The notes: generated from the sequence alone by a model not told the origin. 64,000 bases of DNA from Lineus longissimus (GCF_910592395.1 NC_088325.1:12590109-12654108); one strand, 5' to 3'. Positions 50,346 through 63,484 are shown, numbered from the stretch's first letter. Translations and numbers: made by a program.

Positions 50346-51654
50346 TTCTGTACCAACGAGAATGCCACCACAGGTCCACGATCTTTGTTAAAACTTTGCA
50401 GATTTTTGAGTTGTTTCAGTGCTCCCCCCCCCCCCCAACTGGCCTGGTTTATTTTTCACCTTCAACATTTGAACTTTGCAGGGAAGGTTAAACTTGAAGT
50501 TTATTTCTACATTGGATTTCCTCATTAATGCCCATCAGCCTGAAGAAAACATTTACATTATTATTATTACAATTGATATAATTGATTGCAAGCATTGTAA
50601 CTTCGCCGGTAGATTGGATGGTTGCTGTGCAGCCATTCAAGAAAGAGAATTAAATCGGATATTGGTCTGCAGGCCACAACAGCATCTTTTTGATTGAACA
50701 TTATGAATTGGGGACTGTAATTTCTTCAGGTGGTGAAGGTATCTGTAGGTGCAAATGACGTATTCTTAAAAAGCGCAGTTTCTTGGAATCTGAAGGAAAT
50801 TTACAATCCTAATTGTATCTTCTGCTGAAGTTCTGCCTCACTGATGATGAAGGTGTTAAAGTTTAGCTATTTCTCGATGAGGTTTTGAACAGATGACTAG
50901 CGAATTCCTCCCGGTGTATATTATCAGTTGGACAAGCCTTGATGTTCACCGAATGATTGTGTTCGAGTGGGAAACCTGCGTTGTTTACCTGTACCTGCTT
51001 TCCGAAGCCGTCTTGCACCAGAAACTCGTCTGAATTGTTAAGTGAAGTTTCGCGGTGATGACGTAGGCTACAAAGCAACTAACAAGTGTGGTAGAAAAAA
51101 ACTGTTGTGCCTTTTGCTTCTGTTGATTGTGTATTGTTGCAGTAGCATCTTGGTTGTGACAGCCACCTAAGCTAAGATTAAGAAACAGAGAAAACCTCAA
51201 AACAGTGACCAGAGTCAATCCAATATTGTTAGGCTCACTTTCGGCTGCTACAGAGAGGTAGTGATGCCTGCTGTAACCAACTGGCCACTTTAGAACGAGC
51301 TACCTACATGTAAGGGGCTCAAACCTTCGACCTTCAGTTAACGTGGCGGGCTCCTTAACAATACCTACAAGTTCTAAGTTGTCATATCCATCTATTCAGT
51401 CATTGTGGTGACAAACAGTGTCTGCACCTTGGCTGATGTTCCCATTGTGTGACGGCTGTTGCAATGTTTCTCTTTAAGAAAACAAAAAAGTAGAAGCCAC
51501 CAGTCTTTCATCAGCAAACAATGTTCCAGAAGAAACCTTTCAAGAAAGAACTGCTAATCCATTTGATCATTGTTGTCAGAGCAGCATCAACCCAATAAAA
51601 ACATCAAAGGATGCGTTATTGTTGGTTTCATGTCTTGTGATGGTATTTGGTATT

Positions 51655-51895
51655 TGCCTGTAACATCTTGGCTTGGCTGTTTGGTCAATGTCAGAGAAGT
51701 ATTGACATAGGCTTAATGTTCCCGTTCATCACTCTGTGTGTCTTGTGTCTTCACTCGAACCATTCAGTGGCGGAATTTGGCTGTACCATCTTGATTGGTT
51801 ATTGCCAGAGAATTGTTGAAACATGCTGAATGATCTGGACATCCTCTGTCACTCTGTTTGTCTTGTCACTTCACTCGAACCATTCTGTTCATTCA
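51655..51895 (+). repeat. Tandem duplication, period about 120-125 bp
   Basis: The first unit has CATCTTGGCTTGGCTGTTTG, TTCATCACTCTGTGTGTCTT and CTTCACTCGAACCATTC. The second has CATCTTGATTGGTTATTGCC, CTGTCACTCTGTTTGTCTTG and the same CTTCACTCGAACCATTC. Confidence 0.75.
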
Positions 51896-51984
51896 TTTAG
51901 AGGGTTATTCTTGGCAGTCTTTCTGTGCCCATCCTTGGAGATTCTGCCTCTTAAGATTGTAGATAATATAAGGTTTGCCTCAAT

Positions 51985-52230
51985 CTGATAGGTGTCCGCT
52001 TTGCCTGACAATAGCCTTGGGAAACCTCACAAAGCCGATAACAATAAGAGAGGAATTGATGCTGATCCGATTACGGTGAAACCACTGCTCTTGATAAATG
52101 CGTTTCGTATTAGCAGGATGTTGATTTCTTCATGACAATAGCTTCAAGAAACTCAATAGCGGGTATTGGAAAAACTGATGCAAATCTATTGATGAGTGAA
52201 TCCACCGCTTTTGGTCGATGCACTACTTTT
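51985..52230 (+). repeat. Tandem duplication, period about 125 bp
   Basis: TGACAATAGCCTTGGGAAAC..GATGCTGATCCGATTACGG..AACCACTGCTCTTGATAAATGC recurs as TGACAATAGCTTCAAGAAAC..GATGCAAATCTATTGATGAG..TCCACCGCTTTTGGTCGATGC, adjacent to the 51655 duplication. Confidence 0.65.
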
Positions 52231-53584
52231 GGATAGTTTTTGTAATGTCATTGATGCGTCTGTTATCTGGCTTGCCCCTCTCGGGATTTCCATTCAGAAG
52301 GTACTGGATGCCTTCCGGAGTGGGATATTTCATTGATTTTTTTGTGTTGCTTATGCTCGAGTCCAGACGTAAAGGCATGCATAACCAATCTTTGAGATAC
52401 CTCCAAGCTTTGGAGGTATGTTCCTAACCTGTTTCTATGTTGCTTTCCAGATGGATTTGTACTTTTTGAATTGGAAAGTATGTCTTCGTTCGGCATACAC
52501 AGCTTGGAATGGATTTTGTGTACATTGCCACAACCACTTGTACGTTTCTCGTTGTGTGATGTACATGAATGTATGGTTTAAGATAATATACATAGCATGA
52601 ATCGGATGCTAGCTAGCGAAGCTACTCTTGTCTAGCCTGACCTATACCTTGTGGTATCTCCGATATGTTATTCTTAGAAGCTAGCTCATTATGTGTTTTA
52701 GGTATCTGTGTGTAGGTTCCTTATTGTAGTCTCGTGGAACATGAAAAATACATTAGAAGGAACTTGAAAGATTACACAGAGGAGAGAATAGTCGTAATTT
52801 GTTTGGGAATAGGAAAAGAGTGGGTCTTTGATGGAATATTTGGAAAAAGGTTTCGAAATTATGGAATAAAGGAGAATTATGATGGTTGAAGGAGGATCAT
52901 ATGGAAAACAGTACATGGATGGAAAACTTAACTGAATGGCTATTCAAATTGGAGATAAGTTAAAGATGCTTGGTCAAAGATGATACGTTTGTCGGAACTT
53001 CTTCAAAGGAATACATGGATATTGTTTTTGTGAGAAAAGTTGACAAATTTGTGGAAGAAAGTCACAGTTGGAAATGGTACAATAACGTTTATTTGTGGTA
53101 AGAATAATGGTGGATAGTTCAATAGAATCGGCTATTAAGAGATTTGTTGAACTGGAATTGGTTGTCCGAGAAGGTTCAGTTTGCAGTCATGTCTCTTCTA
53201 GCTTCTCTTAACCTCTGCCCCCTTCCGTTTCCCATATTTCAGAAGGCATTCTGGTGGTTGTGTTGAGTTGCAGGTCTCTGAATATGAGAGTTGCGTTGAA
53301 AAGGTTATTCTGTTGAAGAAGTGCTGAGTTCCTATGCTTTTGGTTCAAGCTAATTGGAGGTGTGTTGAAAAAATCCTAGGTAGGCTTGTTTACCTTGTCA
53401 GAACCATGGGTACCATTCGCTATTGCTGCTGTATAGGCAGGCTGATACAGCCCTTAGGAGAGAGCTGAGAATGTGCGTAGGCCTTAAGGTTAACAGGTGG
53501 AACTACCACGCAGTGTCAGTCCGTTGGCTAAGGTTTCTTAACTATGTTGATGTTGGGGTTCTTGTTTCATTATTCATTCAGAGT

Positions 53585-53765
53585 TCCCCTTGACCGCATT
53601 GGTTGCTGTGTTGATGATTGTTTTTGGATGTTCTGGTCTTTTAGAAGAATCATTCGGGGTACCTCTTAACCATTTTGTTTTCTATGTTGATGATTGTTTT
53701 GGATGCTCAGGTCTTCAAAAGATTCTTTGCGAGACAAGCTCACTCGGGTTGAAATTGATCCTAGC
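53585..53765 (+). repeat. Tandem duplication with TGTTGATGATTGTTTTGGAT core
   Basis: CCTTGACCGCATTGGTT..GTGTTGATGATTGTTTTTGGATG..GGTCTTTTAGAAGAATC is followed by CTCTTAACCATTTTGTT..ATGTTGATGATTGTTTTGGATG..GGTCTTCAAAAGATTC, a period of about 85-90 bases. Confidence 0.7.
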
Positions 53766-55711
53766 TATCTTGCCTCCATTCAGATACTGTCATAGAAAGC
53801 TGTCTCATCATTAAGATGGGAAAGTAACTGCAGATGCTGTCTCTGCTGAGGAGAAAAAAGTAACACGACTGCCAATCAATGGTTAGGAGTGGGATCGTTT
53901 CCTGCGGGTTGGAAATGATTCTAGATTGTGGACAATATCTGTTGAGGAACACATGTCTGGTGGCTTGGTGAGTGTGACGGGAGACACAAACTGATGACAA
54001 AACTGTTGGCGTATGACATGATCTCCTTTACTGGCCCTTGACTTTTTTGTCCGTTGATGGAAAGTTTGGCGGAGTGGATCTTGTCAGTTTCTTTTGACGC
54101 TTGTTTTATTGATCAGGGGAGTTACGCCACATCAGGGCAGATCATCAGCCCTGTGTGACCTGGCTTTTGAGCTCCTGATGGGCTGAAGCTCAAACTAGAT
54201 AGGTTACCAGATCTGGTCATGGACATCATCTTCCCTCATTGACCTTGAGACCTTTTAAGCTCAGGTTTGTTTACAGCCTTTAAAAACGACACTCACAGGC
54301 AAAAGGAACAGTTCCTCTCTTGCTTCTTAAACCAAACAGGTCACTCCGACCCTCAATATGCTTGATACGATGACTTCCTTTTGATCAGAGTTATCCCAGC
54401 ATGTTCAGAATTTTCGACTGCAAGAAGGAGGGAAGTCATAAACACAAGCATAGCAGTGATGATTTTTACAGCATTCCATTTCAGACTTCTCTCCGCGAAG
54501 TCATTCTCAAAGGTCTCATTTTGCTCTGATGGTGAAGTATAAATGGCCTGGCAGTGACCAATGCTTTTAGTCTGGCCAATTGTCCAGAGGCTTGGCACTT
54601 ATGATAACACTCTTTAATGCTAGCAAAATGGAAATTACCAGGTATCAAGGGAGACATTTACAGAGTTGCGTATATGAAGTGATAGTTTTGGTGTGCCATT
54701 AGGGTTCTCTAGGTCTTAATGGTTGTTGATCTGATTTTTTCACCCCACTGTTATTCCCTGCAGACCTGAAGTATGAATTTATTTGGCATGTTTGGTCTTT
54801 GTTTCCTTGGACAAGGTGCTTATTTCGGAGTGCTACAGTTGCTGTCCATGGTTGTGACTTTATCTTTACTGACCGTTCGGTGAATGCGACATCATTTTTT
54901 AAAGACTTTGCTATTTGGTCACTACATGTAGCCTGTGCTCCGTCATCTTCATCTGCTTCAAGTAGTTTGAGAAGGTTCTGCTGACAGCAGTCACAGTTTC
55001 GGAGAAAAATGACAGGATTGATAAACTTCCGCACGTGATAAATCTAGTGTTGCGTGGCATCATCATGGGTTATACCAGACAGGTTAATGTCTTGATAGTG
55101 ACATGTCTGTCACACAACCCTCCATTATTTGTCACACGCCAGAGGTACATCGATCCTGAAAACTGCAATATTTCGGCACTGTGAACGCTGTCGTTTGGTC
55201 TTAAATGAAAGTAGCACTTATTTCTTCAGAGGAAAAGAACATGACTCTGTATGAAATGGAGTCGTCCTTGTATAAATCAGCCACGTTGACAGATCTTATG
55301 GTTATTGCTTTGAAATACCCATAAAGGAATCCTTCATTATAGACATTTAGAGAATAATTTGACCATCAGACCTGGATTAATGCCTCTTAATCCAATACCA
55401 AACAGCATGGTCAGGCCGTATCAGAAAGACAGAAAGACTGGAGCATACTGCGTGTGATGTTTAGAGACTTAGACTGAAATCACTACGACTGATGAGACTA
55501 TGCCCCCAACTCAATTCACAAGATACACTATAGTTGAAAGGTGGGAATTCTCAAGAGATTTTATCGGAATATGATTGATGGAATATGAGCAGCAACACAA
55601 TTTGAAATTCAACAATATTTCTTTGAAGTTCTGTGATTTTCCATTGGTACATTTGGAATTCTAACTAGCGCTAGTAGTTCTGAACTGATTCAACTGGAGT
55701 TGATTTCAATG

Positions 55712-55829
55712 ATGTCTTGGGATAAGCGTATTCATAACAGCTTGAAGGGCCACTCGCCTTTCCAGCCCAAGCGGACCGGGTCAGGGTCGAAGAAGAAAGA
55801 GAAGGAGGAGAAAAAGGTGGACAATTCAG
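55712..55829 (+). CDS. Candidate coding exon: basic Lys/Glu-rich N-terminus, possible alternative first exon
   Basis: An ATG at 55712 (another in frame at 55709) opens MSWDKRIHNSLKGHSPFQPK and RTGSGSKKKEKEEKKVDNS, ending at TTCAG|GTAGGG in phase 1. Composition and the MS..KKE..G ending resemble the RhoGEF linker exon (30124-30197), which also leaves phase 1. It lies downstream of the PDZ exons, so it could start a RhoGEF isoform lacking PDZ, start a neighbouring gene, or be an internal RhoGEF exon. The frame is open upstream to a TGA at 55634; an AG acceptor near 55668 is possible but weak. No domain recognised. Confidence 0.4.
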
Positions 55830-57424
55830 GTAGGGGGCATGTGTCATACTTCTAAAAAATTTAGGACTATTTACCCATTAGATTACTCATCATGACTTTT
55901 GCCAGAGTTTTGAACTGTTGAATCATTGGATGCTCAGCTGTTGATTATTTTTTCAGCAAAATTTGATGATCTGCATGATTGATGTTCATAGTGTATCGAT
56001 GAATTTGGTGTTTGCTACTTGGCTGCATGAATATTACCTGGCTTATGGTACCCTGGGCAAACATGATAACAAGATTTCAGAGTTTTGTTGAACATTTGAT
56101 GTTTCTCTGGCAAAGATTCATGTACATGTATAGGCTTAGTAGGCCTGTTTTGAACATATTTAAAATTGCGTGATGAAAGTTTGTCCATACCTATTTCGAG
56201 GTCAGCAAATGAAGTGATTATCAATCATAAATGACAGCATCGCCATTTTGAGATTTGTCCTCCTGACCCAGACCGAAGTGATAAAAAGTCACCATCCGGA
56301 TGTGTATTGATATTTATATAAGAGCCTATTTTTAGAAGGAATTCCAAAGATATCGAAATAATTTTTTTGTATTAGTCCTTTCATAAAATTCTGTGCTGAT
56401 AAAAGCAAGTGGAACTGGTCACACTTGGATGACGTCCAAATGGCCCTAAGATGCCTGAGAGGGAAGGCTTTGATGACTTTGATACAGGTGCAGCAGAATA
56501 GGGGTAACATCAGATGGGCAAAACTATTGCCAGGTAGTGGCCTCCTAGGAGTGCCTGTAGTACTGTGCATTAGTGCTGGTACAGGTGACCTCCTATTGGT
56601 CATTACCCATTCAAGGATGGAATTTGTCTGTTTATTAACCTTCAAATAAGTGTACTGATTGTTGATGTTAGCAGTTTGAATTTGAAATCTAAATCGCTGT
56701 TTTGCCATATTATTTTTTGCCACTTTACGATTCCAAAAATATCTCGTTGGTTTTTTTTGTGTACTGTGTACTCATATGAGGCTGGCAAAGCACAAAATAT
56801 CTCAAATACCGTGGCATGGTGCCAGAGTTGAATCAGGAGATTCTACCTTCGCAACATAACCACTGGTGGTCTCTCAAGAAAGCTAAAAGATCACCATCTA
56901 TCTTGGGGAATTGCACTAACAGCGATTTCCATTGCTTTATGGCTGGCTTCTTCAAGAAGTGTGAACTTGGATAGTGAAGAGATGAACCAACACTTGATGT
57001 AGTTGCTAGCCAAGCAGTCTGGTGATTGCTGTTGAGACATGCGAGAAAATGCCAAAATCAGCTTCCAAGACGTCTAAAGATCCAGACATATATATATTTC
57101 CTGAATTGAAGAAGCATATTGGTGTCCATGCTTGTCTACAATGGGCAAGGCACATTTCACTGTCTTGTTTTGTGAGCAGCTGTATCAAAACGTTATTCGC
57201 ACATGCGACACTGTAACATCCAAGCAGAGAAGCTGAAAGATCAAGATCGCCAAGAAGAAAGAGTTGTAACCCAGCACGGAAGCCAGAACTATACCCAGTA
57301 TCAGAGCCAAAGTGCAGTGCCAGGCAGACAGTTATGGTAGACAGATCTGACCATAATCGAAAATATATTGTGTTTGGTCTGGCACATGTCTTGCTCAATC
57401 CGTGGCCTTTATTTCCAATTGATC

Positions 57425-57925
57425 GGTTGATTGCAAATTAATGTTGGCTGTAATGGTCAGGTCCTGTCTGCGTAATCCGATTTGCTGAGATTACAAGTAT
57501 CTAACTGTATCGTAGAATACACTGGGGATGTGACGATGAGAGAACTAATGTATTGTGTACAGTTCATCTTCTGGCTTATGTGTGTGACTGTCATCTGGGT
57601 CCCTTGCGGCAGGTCAGTGGTTGACCATAGCAAAGAGAAGTAATTGAATCTCATTGTGTCCACACTCTAAATTACCTAAAAGAAATCCAGATGCTCTGTA
57701 TAATTTTCAATAGATTGGTTGATTACAAATTAATGTTGGCTGTTGGAGTGTAAAGGACAGGTCCAGTCTGGCATAATTCGAAATGCCGAGGTTACGAGTA
57801 TGAAACTGTATCACAGAGCACCCTGGATAGGTGATTAATTTGTGGTTAAGGGTTTACTGTCCATTTTCTGGCTTAGCTGAGCCCATCATTTGGGTACCAT
57901 GTGCAATGGTAGGTGACAAGGACTA
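57425..57925 (+). repeat. Tandem duplication, period about 290 bp
   Basis: GGTTGATTGCAAATTAATGT at 57424 recurs as GGTTGATTACAAATTAATGT at 57716. Further shared blocks are TGTTGGCTGT, CAGGTCC(T/A)GTCTG, GAG(A/G)TTAC(A/G)AGTAT, AACTGTATC and TTCTGGCTTA. Confidence 0.75.
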
Positions 57926-60913
57926 ATCCTCCATTCAGTGTCATGGCTTGATATATCTGTAACATGGCCTAAAAGGGCAGCCGTACTTTTCAAAAGGTAT
58001 GCATTGAGTAGAGAGTAGAGTTTTGTTGCATGCATACCCTGGCCTGCAACGATACTGGTATTGGTAGGGGCTCCCGAGGTCTCCAAAAAAGTGTTTTTCA
58101 TGCAGCTTTGGGCCCTTTTTGGACAAAAAGTGGTGCAGTCCAAGAGAGCCAACTACCCCCAGAACAAAAATGTTGAATACAGCCCTGGAGACCAAACATG
58201 ATTGAGCCAAAACCAGAGAAACATTTTGTTTTACCAATTGAAAGCCCTAGACTGTAACATACACCTTCTGCGCTTGGTCTGGTTTGCGATATGGGATCAT
58301 TGCCTTGGCACAGGTAACCTGATTGGTAAATGATGCAGGTTCCCAGGCATCAATCTTTGTTTGAAAGTGCACAGTTGGTTCCCATCGCTGTGTTGTTAGC
58401 TATCCTCTTCGTTCAAGCATTTGAAACTAATTTGTCGCATCAATTTTGAGCTCTACCAGAGTCCCTGCATGGATGGTAGTGGATAAAGGAATAAGTTTGA
58501 GGTTCTTTCTGTCGTCACAACGTAACATGACTCCTCAGAAGCCGCTGAATGTGGCTAAGAACGCCCAGAGCTGTCCTGTTATGATGTTTGACTTCATGAC
58601 TGTCAAATGACTCAAAAGAACCAGCGATGTCCCTGATCAAGACAGCGGCAACATTGTGATGCAGTGCAGCATCTCGTCCATGTGATATGTCACATGAAGA
58701 ACCCCTCTGGAGTGCTACCTGAAAGTTGAAACTCGAGCAATTTGCCGAAAGCCTCTGACAATAGTCACTGCAGAAGTCGAAATCACGAATGCATGCTATA
58801 CAAGTCGACTCAAATTACCGAACCATTCAGCTCTTCAAAGCATCTCTCTTCATGTGAACAGTGAATGCAATACACTCCTTGTCACAAACGTTCCAGCTCA
58901 GCTAAAAGATTGTTGCTGACAAACGTGGAGCTTCCTTTTAACCATGTAAGGCACTTTAATACTGGAATCGATGCGCCAATCTGTCGTGTTGACGATTGCT
59001 CATCTTGTGTCAGAAATCGCTCGTATCTTCTTTTCGGGTTCGAGTAACACAGCTCTGAGGATGAATCGCTCTTATCGCTTCCTCTATCTATCAGAAGCCG
59101 TGTTCTTCGTTCCTTTAATGACTAACCTTGGCCGGCAATTTATCTCTTGCTCCTACGTTAGTATTCCAGCTTTGGGTCTGTTGCCGTATCTCTGAGCAAC
59201 AGTCACTGTGGTGTTTTGCCTTTGTGAACTTGTGGTGGGGATTTAGGTAATGATGCCTTGTGTGAGGAGAAGAGAGGCTCAAGTTGGGTACTCTTTTGAT
59301 AGCTTGTTGATTTCTCATAATCTATGCATCGTCTACGAACCTGTTTTGCATATGAACGCCTATTTAGTTTTTGTGAAGTTACTTAATGGAAAAGATTTTT
59401 CGGAGGGAGGATTACAAACAACCGTAATGGTACAGCCCCAACTCTCTGTTGTAAATTGCCTCGAGCAGCGCCCCAGGGGTTTGAATATTGGCGGCAGATA
59501 ATCAAACATTGCATTAATTCAAGACTATTTTCTCCATACTCAGCAGAGTACTTTTGTGCCTTATGAATTGCCACAATTACGGGTAATAACTGCAAATGGA
59601 CTTAGTATGACCTGTTCCAGAATTGTTTTTATTGCGGTAGATCCGAGTGCTCCATGCATACTATGTGAATTTTGATGTTGTGACCTTCAGAATCGTTGCT
59701 AAAAGTGACAGGGTTAGTTCAAGGAAAATGATTAAAATTAAAGTTAAACCCTTACACTGTGTCCCTAACTGACCTGAGCAACCACATTATGACTGGGTGA
59801 GTCCAGCCCTCCCGGAACTTTGTTCACATTGACTATTGTTTCCTCTTGAACCCACCTCTTATTCGCAGCCACGATTGTGTCCTTTGAACTTACCTCTAAT
59901 CATCGCTGTTGTGATGGCCATCAAATCTCGATTACTGAATAGCCAGTTCAAGGACTGAAACTGTCATTGTATTAGACTTGAGTTTGTGTGGTTTTCCTCC
60001 AGGCTATCCCTAATGCCAGTCTATCGCATTGGAGGCTATCTTACCCTTTTGTATTCCAAGCTAAAGGATGAGATCATCGAGATGCGCCAACTCTTTCTTG
60101 CCATGTCATCGTTGGAGCTGTCAAAGATCTCCCTCCAACAACACTCTCCAAAACTGCAATCAATAATACCACACCGCAGCATCGGAGAGTCAGGTTGACC
60201 TAAAAATTACGGTGAAATCTACTGTATTATTGTGTGCCTGCGTGAGTCATGTGTGCATGAAGGAGCCAGCTGTTATCTACACTGTGTGGGATGCTCTGTG
60301 CATAACCTATACAGTACTTAGAGAATAACGACTCACAAATGAGTATCGGAAGCCTGGAGTCCTCCTCGAAACAATTCCAATCTCTTTGTGTTCTAAAATA
60401 GGATTCCTGTTCTCTCAGATATTCATGTGCTGTGCTATTGTTTGATAGGATAAAAAACAAAACTGATAACATTGGTAAAAGGATAAATCTATAAGAGTTA
60501 TAGTACCTCATAGTGTATCACTTGTGTATTTTTTTTACAAACTTCACAACTTTGGATTCTCTATTGATTCGGATCAGTACATTTAGTTGTTAGGATTATA
60601 GCTGCCGAATCCGAGGATTAAGAGTCATTATTATCCATTATCCCTGCCTGGAGCATTAAGTCTGATGTTTTTGTCTGGTATAGTGCTGCATGTATATCTG
60701 TGTACATACTGTATGTACAACAAATGCACAGGAAGCAATTAGCAGTGCATCTCTACTTTAATGCATGTGTATACAAAGGTATAGGCATCCATTTACACTA
60801 TTAGTCAGCCTCAGAAGCTATAAAGAATCAGAACCATCACTTTTCTGCAGAAGCTGACATTGACATGTCATTTCTTCTTTCTTTTCTCAAATGGAGTATT
60901 TGGTTTGTTTCTA

Positions 60914-61413
60914 ATACGACAATCAAGATGTACAGACCGGGGGAGCTGGTTGTACGTACCCATAAGTCTTTGCGGTAGTCTCGCGCGTACCGGATATAAC
61001 CCATCAAGCTTTTCTCCTTCAGAGAAATACTGCGTTGCGCTCAAGTGCCTTATAAGGCTGTGAACAAAATTAACGTTCGACCAATGAGAAAGCCACATTA
61101 CCCTGCATACGAGGTTGGACGCGTGATCACTAAATGACAAGTAAAAATAGAATCAGACCACATGTTTCTATATGTCAGAATGCTGCCGTTTGCGCTGTAG
61201 TACACGTGTGTTGTCCAAATTTTCGATTTCAAGCAAGTTTAAGGCCAACCTCGTGTCCACCAGACTAATGCATAATTGGCAGTTGAGCGCAACGCAGTAT
61301 TTCTCTGAAGGAGAAAAGCTTGATAGGTTATATGCGGTACGCGCGAGACTACCGCAAAGACTTATGGGTACGTACAGCCAGCTCCCCCGGTCTGTACATC
61401 TTGATTGTCGTAT
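60914..61413. mobile_element. Inverted-repeat element, two 136-base arms and a 228-base spacer
   Basis: 60914-61049 is the reverse complement of 61278-61413 with only a few mismatches, including ACGACAATCAAGATGTACAG, GTCTTTGCGGTAGTCTCGCG and TTCAGAGAAATACTGCGTTG. The spacer continues the symmetry in part (ACGAGGTTGG near 61110, CCAACCTCGT near 61246). The flanks read ATA and TAT, so a TA duplication is possible but inseparable from the palindrome. No transposase ORF. The high arm identity implies a recent insertion. Confidence 0.85.
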
Positions 61414-63309
61414 GTTATTGTTGTCTCAATAGGGGGGTTGAAAACAGCGACATATCGCAGATCCTAACATGTATATGTTTAAACTCTGTAAAAAGATGAT
61501 ATCCGTACATATACATATTAGGATCCGAGAGAAGTCTCCCTGATGTCTTGCAGGCCTACCAGTAAGGCAAGGTGCTACATACAGCCCAATTATGATTGTA
61601 AGCCTACGAGAGGCTATTTAGAAGAAAACCTTGCATACAGCCTAGGCACATTTTACAAAATTACATGTATCATTATCAAAATCTTAAAGTGTGTCACAGA
61701 TAGGCCTACTCGGCTTTTCAAGAGGTTACTAATAATCAAACTGATATCATTCTAGGTCATAGGAAGTGTGAAGGGATGCTTTGTCATGAGATGCTGTCAT
61801 CATCTTTCTAAAGGAAATGTGAATTGTGTGTATCAGTATATCATGTGTAGGCCTGCTTCCTAGTCGGAGAAAGTAGGTCATGGTGGATTGGCTGTTAGGC
61901 CTACACTTCCATAAAATAGGTTCCAATTATCGAATCTCTAAGCCTCGGCATACATGTACTGCATTTGTATGGAAAGGCTGATAGGGCCATATTGTGTCTC
62001 AGCAAAATCTGTTGAGTGTTGTACATTGCACATGTGCTATCTTTCAGAGTTAGTCATTGGAGTGTGTAGGTTTCAGTTTCGACCCCAAAAAAGTAAGGCC
62101 TTTTGATTCATCAACCCTTCTGAGAAGCTACAGCAGTAAACCTTTTCAAAATCTGTTTGGTTTACATAGGCTACATGCTGGAACTAACTGTCTGGTCATT
62201 TTCTAGTCGGTAAATATATCGGGAGGAAAGGAGTAGGCCTATGACTGTCAAATCACAGTTAGGATGACGACCAAGATGCAAGGAAAGGTTTTCATAGATC
62301 TATGTATGGTTGATTTCAGTGACTGAAATAAGTCGGTTAAAAGCAAGTCAAGAAGAGGAGATGTTTTAAGTGCTGATTTTACAACTATCAAAAATGGATT
62401 ACACATGAGCCCGGAGTACCACAAACTATTTGTTATTTTTTGGACTGATATGGTACACATGAGACAACATTTTCAAGGATTACTCTGATGGAATACTAAA
62501 ATAATAAAAATGACGATTGTTATCAGGAAAGTGGATAACACGTAGAAGACTCGTACTGACGTTTATGGCATTATGTCGAATTCTAAGAGGAGAAGCCGGA
62601 GATGGTCTGCATGTAGGTATCAGAGTTTTGAAGAAAAAGTAAAATATGTCAGTTTGTTCGACTGGACTGAATGCCAGTGGGCCTGAGTTGAGACCAGGAT
62701 ATCTTTCTTGGTATGATCTGTTGACCCCTGTGACTAAAACTTGGAATCTTCAGGGCATGGTAGGCACCAAGTAGATACCGCAGTTGCTGAGACTCAGAAT
62801 CTGATGTCGGACAGATTGTCTGACTTGAATGGGTCGGTAGCTTGCAGTCACACCAGGGTGATAAGACGGAGAGAAGCCCCCTTGTATTGATGTAGATTTT
62901 AAAAGTATGTAACATGTTACACCTTGGTCGGTGAAATTGTTTCTGTTTTTGTATTGATCCTTTCATGTCACTTCATGAACACCTGATGTGACCTTTCATG
63001 TTTGTGTTCACCAATTGCCTTCAAAATCCAAAATGTTTAACACTCTTGATTCATGTCATATGGTTGATCAGTCCTTCGCAACAAAATTCATAAATATTTC
63101 ATCCATTTCTGCAATTGGAGCATTCTAGTATCTCATTTAAATCGCGGTAACGAGCTATTTTGCAAGTCTATTAGGAATCGGGTTTTCAGCAGCGCTGAAT
63201 AAAACTGTCATGATGTGTTTTCTTCAAAATTCATAAATGTGTTGGAATTCTGAGATGATTTATTCGTATCCCAGGGAGAGTCGACTGGGACACGGAGAAA
63301 TTAGGCGTA

Positions 63310-63461
63310 TAGTAGAACCTCACATGAAGTACACCTTCAGGACTGACAAGTGCTGTCCTTGATAGAGAGGTGTCCTGATTAGAGTGGCCAAATTGAATAG
63401 GAACAACCATCTTGGGACAAAAACTATAGAGAGGTGCCCACTATGAAGGGAGGTTCCACGG
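63310..63461. mobile_element. MITE family B, copy 3, TA flanks
   Basis: 152 bases from (T)AGTAGAACCTCACATGAAG to the inverted GAGGTTCCACG, flanked by TA (63308-63309, 63462-63463). It shares the internal blocks GACTGACAAGTGCTGTCCTT and AGAGGTGTCCTGATTAGAG with copies 1 and 2. The first base of the terminal CAG is mutated to T. Confidence 0.7.
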
Positions 63462-63484
63462 TACCGTTGTACGGTTGTGGTTGT

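Noticed and set aside
56289-56723. 144-codon minus-strand ORF and the overlapping 74-codon plus-strand ORF
   Set aside because: Neither has a recognisable domain, splice signals or good start context, and they overlap on opposite strands.
59986-60198. Possible exon after a TTTTCCTCCAG acceptor near 60002 encoding a helical YSKLKDEIIEMRQLFLAMSS segment, ending at a GTTGAC donor-like site
   Set aside because: It keeps its frame only if the preceding exon ends in phase 2, whereas the 43554 and 55829 exons end in phase 1 and would hit a stop within three codons. The donor is poor and the sequence is not recognised.
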